NCBI GenBank assembly: GCA_964346275.1
Contig: CAYFUR010000111.1
Coordinates: 1-12,889 of the forward strand
Length of the DNA stretch: 12,889 nt
Direction: 5' to 3'
DNA from: CAYFUR01 sp964346275
GTDB lineage: Bacteria > Sumerlaeota > Sumerlaeia > SLMS01
Each line of letters starts with the position of its first letter. Position 1 is the first letter of the stretch. The notes under the pieces are model-generated. The model worked only from the letters and a program-made list of their open reading frames with translations. It did no database searches and was not told the origin of the DNA. Both the position numbers and the translations under genes were made by a program. This document shows positions 7,091-12,889 of the stretch, one piece after another.

Positions 7091-8380
7091 CTATTCCTCG
7101 CGCGTGGATTTATAGAAGAGCTGTTCCACGCGCCACTCTCCATTGTCCTGGCGCTGGATCGTCATCTCCGCCGTCATAAACAGATCCCCGTTCTCCCCCT
7201 TGAGGTCCACCTGCACGGTTCTCGTGGCTCCGTCTCCATGGACCTGGGGAACGGCCTCGGCGAAACGGCTGGCCAGGGCTTGTTGTTCCATCTGTTCGAT
7301 CTCCCGGAGGATTCGCGGAACCTGGCCCTCCGCTTCCCCCTCGGCATACGCCTGGGCGCCTTGAGCGTCCCGCTGGACCAACTCCTCCAGAAAGAGATTG
7401 GAGAGGCCATAGGGGGTGGACACCGTGTTTTGCGTCTGAAACAGGCCTGGGATGACAGCGACGGCGCAGATCAGGAAGCCGAGCAAAAGAACGAGGATCA
7501 GAATCTGGCCGATCAGGCGTCCCTTGCCTTGCATGACTTGCTGGGCTTTGCCCTTTTTATTGCCGGGTTGCTTGGCCTGGAAGGCTCGGATGTCTTCCGC
7601 GGCTTCATTTTTCAGCCATCTTTCGACAGCGATCTGGGTCAACTTGGGATCGCCATAGCTTCCCGACCGGGGGGCCACGCCGTTCTCGATCAGGGTTCGA
7701 AGGCGGGGGTAGGGGACATACTCGCGGATCATGGCGGATGATCTGCGGAGGGAAAAGTTTCCCGCAATGAGGTCGACAAACATCCAACTCAGCCCATAGA
7801 CGTCGGGACTCAACTCATCCAGCTTGTATTGGGAGTTGGCGATCTCGGGAGGCTCATAGCGCCCATTCCAGATTTGCAGCGCGCCCTGGCGCGCATTGGG
7901 CGCGACGGGCAGCAGCCGCCAGTTCGCCTGGCCGCCCGGGTGCTCGATAATCATATCGGGAGACAGAGCGACAGAGAAGATTTCGTAGGATCGGGCCAGC
8001 AACAGCCCCCGGGCGACAGCGACAATAATCGAAGCGATCACGCGGACGTCCAGTGGGCCTTCGCTGGCCAACTCGCGGAGAGAGCGCCCGCCCGGATCCT
8101 GGACAAGGACGGAGGGGAATGCCGTTTCCTCGTGAATTTCAAGAATCGGGAGCAGGTTGGGCACCATGCCCGAATTGCTGACCTCTTTCCACCGTTTGAG
8201 GCCCGGCAAGGCCTCTTCAAAGACGGCTTCACCGGCCTCCGTGGTATAGAGAACCAGAAAGACCTGGCCATGATGGGAGTGGTCAGCGCGCCAGATTTCT
8301 CCCCAGGAATCCTGCAAGACCGCCTGCTTCAGCCGGCAACCGGTTTCGGGAATCTCCAAACCAGGGGCGAGTTCTTTCAT
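7091..8380 (-). CDS. Membrane-anchored pseudokinase with C-terminal extracytoplasmic domain
   Basis: A 429-residue protein. Residues about 15-260 follow the eukaryotic-like Ser/Thr kinase fold: a glycine-loop remnant LQDSWGEIWRA (22-32), a hinge-like region with GGRSLREL (97-104), helix E ending VARGLLLARSYEIF (122-135), the APE equivalent YEPPEI (175-180) and the helix F equivalent SPDVYGLSWMFVDLIAGNF (191-209). Catalytic positions are lost. The HRDLKPxN stretch reads SVALSPDM (136-143), so the catalytic Asp is Ala138 and the metal-binding Asn is Met143. DFG reads PVA (158-160), and the VAIK strand (about 39-45) has no Lys. A basic stretch (about 274-288) precedes one TM helix (about 289-311), placing the pseudokinase inside the cell and residues 312-429 outside. 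That tail ends in a beta hairpin-like GEWRVEQLFYKS, reminiscent of NTF2/DUF4878-like domains. Probably a scaffold or sensor, not an enzyme. The RBS is weak (TTGGA abutting the ATG). Confidence 0.75.
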   Translation of the reverse strand: MKELAPGLEIPETGCRLKQAVLQDSWGEIWRADHSHHGQVFLVLYTTEAGEAVFEEALPGLKRWKEVSNSGMVPNLLPILEIHEETAFPSVLVQDPGGRSLRELASEGPLDVRVIASIIVAVARGLLLARSYEIFSVALSPDMIIEHPGGQANWRLLPVAPNARQGALQIWNGRYEPPEIANSQYKLDELSPDVYGLSWMFVDLIAGNFSLRRSSAMIREYVPYPRLRTLIENGVAPRSGSYGDPKLTQIAVERWLKNEAAEDIRAFQAKQPGNKKGKAQQVMQGKGRLIGQILILVLLLGFLICAVAVIPGLFQTQNTVSTPYGLSNLFLEELVQRDAQGAQAYAEGEAEGQVPRILREIEQMEQQALASRFAEAVPQVHGDGATRTVQVDLKGENGDLFMTAEMTIQRQDNGEWRVEQLFYKSTREE

Positions 8381-8415
8381 TCCAAGACTGCTTTCTCTGA
8401 ATCAAGGTGGTAGCC

Positions 8416-8444
8416 AAAATAGAACGCTTTGACGAACGTCACAA
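8416..8444 (-). promoter_or_regulatory. Candidate sigma-70 promoter of the pseudokinase gene with overlapping palindrome
   Basis: On the - strand TTGTGA (8444-8439) and TATTTT (8421-8416) are spaced by 17 bp, each matching 4 of 6 consensus bases. The predicted start near 8409 gives a leader of about 29 nt. A perfect dyad TGACG-AA-CGTCA (8430-8441) overlaps the -35 box and spacer, where a repressor could act. The match is moderate and could be chance. Confidence 0.35.
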
Positions 8445-8496
8445 TTGAATTTCCCATAGAACCTGCCGTCCGGAGCATCAAGCAGGATTCCTTGCG

Positions 8497-8523
8497 AAAA
8501 AAAACGTCTTGGCATTGCCCAAG
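8497..8523 (-). terminator. Terminator-like hairpin plus T8 (or A-tract of the yacL promoter)
   Basis: Read on the - strand, CTTGG and CCAAG (8523-8519 and 8512-8508) form a 5-bp stem with a 6-nt loop, then ACG and eight T residues (8504-8497). The same A8 on the + strand lies just upstream of TTGCCC (8515-8520), which with TAGACT (8538-8543) at 17-bp spacing is a weak candidate promoter for the PIN/TRAM gene; the A-tract could then act as an UP element. The stem is short, so either reading is tentative. Confidence 0.3.
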
Positions 8524-8621
8524 CCGTCGTTACTGGATAGACTGTTAATAGAGTTGTTGATACATATTTTTACGATAACGCGAGGTTGCTTGATTTTGAA
8601 AACCTCGCCCGGGAATCGACC

Positions 8622-9635
8622 ATGCAGCCAATTTGGATTATTCGTGTTCTCTTTGTCCTGACCATGACCCTGTGCGGTTATTGGGTCGGCAAGGCGAACG
8701 CGCAGGGGGTGGAGTTTTCCGCAACGTCGCTGGTTCTTTCGCTGTTTGTGGTGGCGGTGGAGTTTGCCACGCGGATTCTCTCGGCTAAAAAGATCGTTCT
8801 CGGGACCATCGGGGCCTTTGCGGGGCTCGCTTTTTCGCGCCTTTTTCGCGACACTTTTCCCGAAAGCATGCTGGGCGGGCAGGACGCGGCCAAGGCGGCC
8901 TTCAACCTCCTGTTCATGTATTTCGGCATCATCATGGCCCTGCGGAATGCCGACCGGATTTCCCTTTCCCGGTTGCGGGTCTTCGTGACTTCTCCCCGCG
9001 AGGACTCGATCCTCCTGGACACTTCAGTCATCATCGACGGGCGAATCAAGGATCTCTACGAAATGGGGTTTCTGCACAAGACACCGATCGTGCCCACCTT
9101 CGTCATCGACGAATTGCAGGCCCTCTCTGACTCGCGCGATTCCACCAAGCGCCACAACGGGCGCAAAGGCCTGGAAAACCTGGAAGCATTCCGGGAAATC
9201 CTGCAATTTCAACTCTTCGAGAAAGACTATCCCGAAACCACCGGGGTGGATCACAAGCTGATCCTGCTGGCCAAGGAACTCGGCGCCTCGTTGATCACCA
9301 CGGATTACAACCTCACCAAGGTTGCCGTGCTGCACCAGGTGCGCGCCATGAACCTGAACGAGTTGGCGGCATCGCTTCGCCCCACCGTTGGCGTGGGCGA
9401 CCAGTTGGTGCTGGTGATCAGCCGCGAGGGCAAGGACCCCCAACAGGGCGTGGGCTATCTCGAGGACGGAACCATGGTGGTGGTGGATGAAGCCAAAGCG
9501 CACATTGGCAAATCCCTCCCGATTAAGGTGACCAGCATTATGCAGACAAATGCCGGACGCCTGGTATTCGGTAAAAAACTGGACGCCCCCCCTGCGAAGG
9601 ATTCCGCCGAAGTCATCAAGGAGCGCAACGCCTGA
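8622..9635 (+). CDS. YacL-like membrane protein with PIN and TRAM domains
   Basis: A 337-residue protein in the YacL architecture. Four predicted TM helices (about 5-22, 36-52, 57-75, 92-108) are followed by a PIN domain (about 128-245) and a C-terminal TRAM domain (about 256-318, beginning RPTVGVGDQLVLVI and ending GRLVFGKK). The acidic PIN site looks complete: LLDTSVIIDGR with D133, FVIDELQAL with E164, GVDHK with D210 and ITTDYNL with D228. PIN domains are metal-dependent RNases and TRAM binds RNA, so a membrane-tethered RNase is the family-based expectation; the target is unknown. I start at ATG 8622 because the first TM follows directly. An upstream TTG at 8586 would add 12 polar residues and has no spaced ribosome binding site, while the ATG has only a weak GGGA. 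It is divergent from the pseudokinase gene, about 240 bp away. Confidence 0.88.
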   Translation: MQPIWIIRVLFVLTMTLCGYWVGKANAQGVEFSATSLVLSLFVVAVEFATRILSAKKIVLGTIGAFAGLAFSRLFRDTFPESMLGGQDAAKAAFNLLFMYFGIIMALRNADRISLSRLRVFVTSPREDSILLDTSVIIDGRIKDLYEMGFLHKTPIVPTFVIDELQALSDSRDSTKRHNGRKGLENLEAFREILQFQLFEKDYPETTGVDHKLILLAKELGASLITTDYNLTKVAVLHQVRAMNLNELAASLRPTVGVGDQLVLVISREGKDPQQGVGYLEDGTMVVVDEAKAHIGKSLPIKVTSIMQTNAGRLVFGKKLDAPPAKDSAEVIKERNA

Positions 9636-9698
9636 GCTGAGCCTCTCTTTGCTCTGTATAAACTGGCCTGATTTTCGTATTCTTTTGACCTTGAAGGC

Positions 9699-9724
9699 GG
9701 CGGAACTTACCAAAAACCTCCGCC
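9699..9724. other. Inverted repeat upstream of the DUF1232 gene
   Basis: GGCGGA and TCCGCC (6-bp stem) enclose a 14-nt loop in the 132-nt gap after the PIN/TRAM gene. No strong T-run follows on either strand, so it is at best a weak terminator or a leader structure. The same gap holds TTGACC (9685-9690) and TACCAA (9708-9713) at 17-bp spacing, a weak possible promoter for the next gene. Confidence 0.2.
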
Positions 9725-9753
9725 CTTGGTTTGCTGTATCAAAAGGGAACAAA

Positions 9754-9758
9754 AGGAG
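9754..9758 (+). promoter_or_regulatory. Shine-Dalgarno site fixing the DUF1232 gene start
   Basis: AGGAG 9 nt before the ATG at 9768. It argues against the in-frame TTG at 9726, which would add 14 residues (opening MVCCIKREQ) translated through this site. Confidence 0.75.
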
Positions 9759-9767
9759 CAATTTGAC

Positions 9768-10067
9768 ATGGATGCACAGACAATTCACACACGGCCGGTT
9801 GAAGACCGCTCGGCGGGCCGGGGTATCTTCCGCCGTGGCCTTGGCCTGGCACGCACGTTCGTTGATATGGTGCGCGACCGCTCCTACAGCTTTCCCGGAA
9901 AGCTGAAAATGCTGTCGATCATTTGCGTGCTCTATCTGATCAGCCCGATCGACCTGATTCCCGATTTCATTCCGATGCTGGGATTCGCGGACGATATTTC
10001 CATGCTGCTCGGCACACTGATGTATTTGGTCAGAGAAATCGAAAAGTATCAGAAGCGGGAAATCTGA
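9768..10067 (+). CDS. DUF1232 / YkvA-family small membrane protein
   Basis: A 99-residue protein. The hallmark YLISPIDLIPDFIPMLGFADD (56-76) is the conserved DUF1232 core, and the region about 46-88 forms one or two hydrophobic helices. A basic, amphipathic segment (FRRGLGLARTFVDMVRDRSY, 21-40) precedes it and a charged tail, EIEKYQKREI, follows. The biochemical role of the family is not established. The start is chosen from the AGGAG at 9754-9758. It follows the PIN/TRAM gene on the same strand after 132 nt and may be read from that promoter or its own. Its stop is 9 bp from the stop of the convergent glycosyltransferase gene, with no room for a separate terminator. Confidence 0.88.
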   Translation: MDAQTIHTRPVEDRSAGRGIFRRGLGLARTFVDMVRDRSYSFPGKLKMLSIICVLYLISPIDLIPDFIPMLGFADDISMLLGTLMYLVREIEKYQKREI

Positions 10068-10076
10068 GTGGCTTCG

Positions 10077-11726
10077 TCAGATGTGGAAGTCTCGCCGCCG
10101 CAGTTCGCGTGGATACTTCCAGATGATGAAGACCTTCTCTCCCGTTCCGTCGTTATAGACGGGGCTTCGATAAACTTCGTCAACTTCCTCCAGAGTAATT
10201 GACCCGCCCGGCTTCCCGTAGAGGTGGCTATACGCGGAATATTCGTATTCGTCATAGCCGGGCTCAACGTTTTCCGTCTCCACCGCGTGGTGGGCGATGT
10301 AACCAACTCCCTTCTCCATCAGATAACTTCGGAGGCCTTCGGCGGCGAGGGCTTTCTGATAGGCCTCGTTGTTGACGACTCCATCGAGGTTGACCACCAG
10401 ACCGCCGTGGAAGTAGCCGAAAGCTCCGCAGTCGGACATCCCAAGAAGCCGGCCCCCGGGCAATTCTTCCCGGGCCCAGAGCGCCGCCTTGTAGCTCCTG
10501 AGTTGAAACGCATGGTCTGTTCGCGCAAACGCGCGCGTCCAGATAAACGCGGATCCCGCCGCGCCAATGAGGCATGCGGCGGCCAGGACCGCGCCATTCA
10601 ACTTCCATTGAACCCGCCGCGGGCGCAAGAACCCGTCTAGACAAAGCCCGAAGTGAATCGCCGCGAAAACCCAGTAGGTGGTAAAATGCCAGGCATGGAC
10701 TCCCCAGTCCATGAAGAGGAGCGTGTTCGCCAGGTGGAGGGTGACGAAGGCGGTGCCGAAGAGTGCGAGGGCTTTTTCTTCCAGGGGCCGGAGAGGGCTT
10801 CGGGCGGCAAGGACTCCACAAATGATAGCCAGAAAGCCGGCCAGAACTGGAAGAGGGTGATCGCGCCACGCACCTGAGGAGAGAGAAGGATCGGGAAAGT
10901 CGTTCTTTAATTTGCCGCTGATCGGCACGGCACTGTCAAAATGAAGCGAGTTGATCACCAGGTAGAGGAAAAGGGTCGCCAACACGGGAATCGACCATGC
11001 GGCGCCTTTTTTCGCGAGCCAGCCAAGATCCCGTGGCGGAAGCTTCCCATCCACCGGGAGGCGGCCGGCCGACCAAAGGCCAAGAGTCACGATCCCAACG
11101 GCCAGACTCACGAGGGCGAGATCGAGGCGCGCCATGAGGCCGAGGGCCAGCACCGCGCCAAATGCGAGGTCTTTCTCTGTCGCTTTCTCTGAAAGCGGCC
11201 GAAAGCGAAACAGCGCAAATACAAACAGGGCGAGAAAGAGCAGCACCAGGCCGCTTTCCATGCCGTCGGCCAACGCATAGGCGAGGTAGGGTGTGCATCC
11301 CGCCGTATAGACGACGGTGGAAATGAGTGGCGAGCGCGTTATTTTTCCCAGGAACGATCCCAGCCAGACAATCGCCGAGGTGGCGATCAGGATCTGGAGC
11401 GCTAGCATCACCCGGGCAAAGTGAAGAGCGGGGCCGACAGCGGCTGTTTTGATGTCCATCAGCGTCGCCGTGGCGGCGCCGATCATCATCCAAAGCGGGT
11501 GATAGCCATTCGTGGGCGTGATGCCGTCGAAGGTCGAGCCCGCGCCCATTGCCACGCTGCGGCTGATTCCAAAGTAGTAGTAGGCGTCATCGGGCGTCGA
11601 AGCGGCAAGGATCTCCGGTGGGGAAATCCAAACGACGGAAAGGCGCAGCGCCGCAATCAGCAAAAGGAACAGCAGGGCCGCTCCCCGCGCTTGCTGGGCA
11701 ATCCCTGTGCCCGGATTATTCTCCAT
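10077..11726 (-). CDS. GT-C-type integral membrane glycosyltransferase-like protein
   Basis: About 549 residues with an N-terminal TM (about 14-34), many further helices through about 400, and a soluble C-terminal part of about 145 residues. After the first TM comes a GT-C-like acidic motif, PDDAYYYF (45-52), then STFDGITPTNGYHPLW (64-79), a block shared by a recognisable but poorly characterised bacterial membrane family. DGMESG (154-159) and GLMARLDLAL follow. The C-terminal part carries DCGAFGYF (432-439) and VNLDGVVNNEAY (445-456), also typical of this family. By analogy it should transfer a sugar from a polyprenyl carrier outside the cytoplasmic membrane; acceptor and sugar are unknown. 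I start at ATG 11726 with GAGG about 6 nt upstream. This overlaps the preceding gene by 11 nt and implies translational coupling; a TTG at 11744 is the alternative. No frameshift is seen. Confidence 0.82.
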   Translation of the reverse strand: MENNPGTGIAQQARGAALLFLLLIAALRLSVVWISPPEILAASTPDDAYYYFGISRSVAMGAGSTFDGITPTNGYHPLWMMIGAATATLMDIKTAAVGPALHFARVMLALQILIATSAIVWLGSFLGKITRSPLISTVVYTAGCTPYLAYALADGMESGLVLLFLALFVFALFRFRPLSEKATEKDLAFGAVLALGLMARLDLALVSLAVGIVTLGLWSAGRLPVDGKLPPRDLGWLAKKGAAWSIPVLATLFLYLVINSLHFDSAVPISGKLKNDFPDPSLSSGAWRDHPLPVLAGFLAIICGVLAARSPLRPLEEKALALFGTAFVTLHLANTLLFMDWGVHAWHFTTYWVFAAIHFGLCLDGFLRPRRVQWKLNGAVLAAACLIGAAGSAFIWTRAFARTDHAFQLRSYKAALWAREELPGGRLLGMSDCGAFGYFHGGLVVNLDGVVNNEAYQKALAAEGLRSYLMEKGVGYIAHHAVETENVEPGYDEYEYSAYSHLYGKPGGSITLEEVDEVYRSPVYNDGTGEKVFIIWKYPRELRRRDFHI

Positions 11727-12889
11727 CGAGAACCTCGCGGCCAAAGCCGAAGTAGCTGTCGGGAAGAGCCGGGTCCGAAACGTTGTCTAGACGCGTACCG
11801 GGAGAAAAGAAACTGCCAGCATGGACAACTCCGCCTTCAGTGGGCGCGCCATCAATGGGGAAGGAAACGACCCCCCCGGACATGAAAGCGGCGCCGGGCG
11901 GAACGGGGACGGTGACCTGGCGGCGAATCCACCCCTTTCCGTAGGTGGTGCCGCGGATATTGGGTCCGTTTGCTTTCTCGTTCACTCCGAGCGGCCGTCC
12001 ATCGGCGCCAAAGAAGTAATGGACTGGCGTGAGTTCGTGCGCCTGCAGCCCTTTCAAATTCAAATAGAACGTATAGACAGCCAGGCTGCCCTCTTCGACG
12101 GGCATGGGCGGTGTGAGAAAAACTCCCATCTGTTTTTGATCGGGGTCGAATTCGAGGCGGATGGCGGGATCGCCGGCAGGGGCGCGCATTTCGCTGTCCA
12201 CCGTGGCCGTGATCGGGCCCTGGATGGTCCAGCCAGAGGCGGGCTGCCCGCCCGGAGGGCCGGCCGATGGAATGGTCTCCCATCCGGGGGAGAGGCGGAC
12301 GTCTCCCGAGTCTTCGAGGCTCAGGCGTGCTTCCCCGGCCGATCCCTTGTTCCATTCGATGCCCGCGAACTCCCAGGGAAAATAAGGCGTATAGTCAAGG
12401 CGCGGAATGAGGCCGGAGATTGTCACACGGTGATTCCCGGGTTCGAGGTCCAGGTCGAGGGGCAGCCTGGCCATTTCGCGCTCCGAGGACTCGATTTTCC
12501 AGAAGCCCCGGTGGCGGCCATCCACGGCAACGCCAATCCAGAGGTCTCGCGGCACGGCACGGGCGTTTTTGTCGAGCAGGGGGTCATCCTCGTTCCGGCG
12601 AAGAACACGAATCACCAGGTGGCGCGGCTCCTCACCCTGGAAAAGGAGGAATTCGAATGATCCGTCGCGCTCATTCCGCAGGACGGGCTCTCCCCGGAAT
12701 TCTTCCTCGAACATTTTCGTATGCTCGGGCCGTGAGATAGCATCGCCATAGGCCAGATCCAGGTCTCCCGGCAAAACGGGTATCAGGACCACGGATTCGC
12801 GGGTGTGCGGCACTTTCAGGCGCATCGGGGTCTCCACAACGAGGCTGGAAACCTGTCTCTCGCCTGTATAGATCTGATGGTTGGTATAC
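11716..12889 (-). CDS. Beta-rich carbohydrate-binding-like protein, N-terminus outside window
   Basis: The frame stays open to the right edge. The GTG at 12837 is unlikely to be the start because plausible protein sequence (reading ...YTGERQVSSLV) continues before it. At least 390 residues are visible. The composition is all-beta with two apparent domains. The first holds DLWIGVAVDGRHRGFW and LDLEPGNHRVTISGL, a sandwich that looks like a carbohydrate-binding module. The second starts near SGWTIQGPITATVDS and continues through PAIRLEF, YTFYLNLKGL, GKGWIRRQVTVPVPPGAAF and GGVVHAGSFF, a pattern resembling CBM4/9-type jelly rolls. No catalytic motif is recognised. It overlaps the downstream GT-C gene by 11 nt, so the two are co-expressed and probably act in the same surface-glycan process, as acceptor, binding partner or modified product. 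The family is not identified. Confidence 0.6.
   Translation of the reverse strand, partial: YTNHQIYTGERQVSSLVVETPMRLKVPHTRESVVLIPVLPGDLDLAYGDAISRPEHTKMFEEEFRGEPVLRNERDGSFEFLLFQGEEPRHLVIRVLRRNEDDPLLDKNARAVPRDLWIGVAVDGRHRGFWKIESSEREMARLPLDLDLEPGNHRVTISGLIPRLDYTPYFPWEFAGIEWNKGSAGEARLSLEDSGDVRLSPGWETIPSAGPPGGQPASGWTIQGPITATVDSEMRAPAGDPAIRLEFDPDQKQMGVFLTPPMPVEEGSLAVYTFYLNLKGLQAHELTPVHYFFGADGRPLGVNEKANGPNIRGTTYGKGWIRRQVTVPVPPGAAFMSGGVVSFPIDGAPTEGGVVHAGSFFSPGTRLDNVSDPALPDSYFGFGREVLDGE

Noticed and set aside
6943..7179. A 78-codon + strand frame between the pilin and pseudokinase genes.
   Set aside because: It overlaps the 3' end of the pseudokinase gene antisense, has no ribosome binding site, and covers the repeat cluster instead of showing protein-like sequence.
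6420..8380. Pilin plus pseudokinase as a dedicated defence or signalling operon.
   Set aside because: The pilin has its own promoter and terminator, about 300 bp of regulatory sequence separates the genes, and nothing else in the window links them beyond proximity.
12835..12837. GTG as the true start of the right-edge gene.
   Set aside because: The frame stays open upstream to the window edge with protein-like codons and no ribosome binding site precedes the GTG, so the gene is simply cut by the window.

Overview
The window reads as chromosomal DNA of a GC-rich (roughly 58-60% by eye), apparently uncultured-type bacterium. The short prepilin (CPGGG...Cys pattern, QQWALE-like helix), the YacL-type PIN/TRAM protein, an eroded eukaryotic-like kinase and large GT-C membrane glycosyltransferases together resemble gene content of Sumerlaeota, Hydrogenedentota or PVC-group genomes. 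That placement is inference from protein style only. There are no rRNA, tRNA, CRISPR, IS or phage features.

Layout, left to right. (1) A 5'-truncated GT39-type membrane glycosyltransferase fused to C-terminal TPRs (+ strand). It converges on (2) a two-gene trehalose operon on the - strand, treY then treZ, separated by 15 nt with the treZ ribosome binding site in the gap; together they convert maltooligosaccharides to trehalose. (3) Upstream of treY on the same strand lies a type IV prepilin-like gene. It has a near-consensus sigma-54 (-24/-12) promoter, a 5'-UTR stem-loop and a perfect 11-bp hairpin terminator that isolates it from treY. About 165 bp upstream of its predicted start point is a cluster of interleaved inverted repeats placed like an enhancer-binding-protein site. 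(4) Next is a membrane-anchored pseudokinase (- strand): a kinase fold whose HRD, DFG and VAIK residues are all replaced, then one TM helix and a small predicted extracytoplasmic domain. (5) Divergent from it on the + strand are a YacL-like PIN/TRAM membrane protein and a small DUF1232/YkvA-family protein. (6) Convergent on these from the right edge is a - strand pair: an incomplete gene for a beta-rich, carbohydrate-binding-like protein, overlapping by 11 nt a second GT-C-type membrane glycosyltransferase.

Functional reading: trehalose synthesis from alpha-glucan and surface or envelope glycosylation are the recognisable metabolic themes. The pilin gene is a standalone, specially regulated unit. 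The least explained items are the pseudokinase with its divergent regulatory region and the beta-rich protein/GT-C pair. I see no complete multi-gene defence or mobile system; the best candidates for something undescribed are these two items and the pilin control region.
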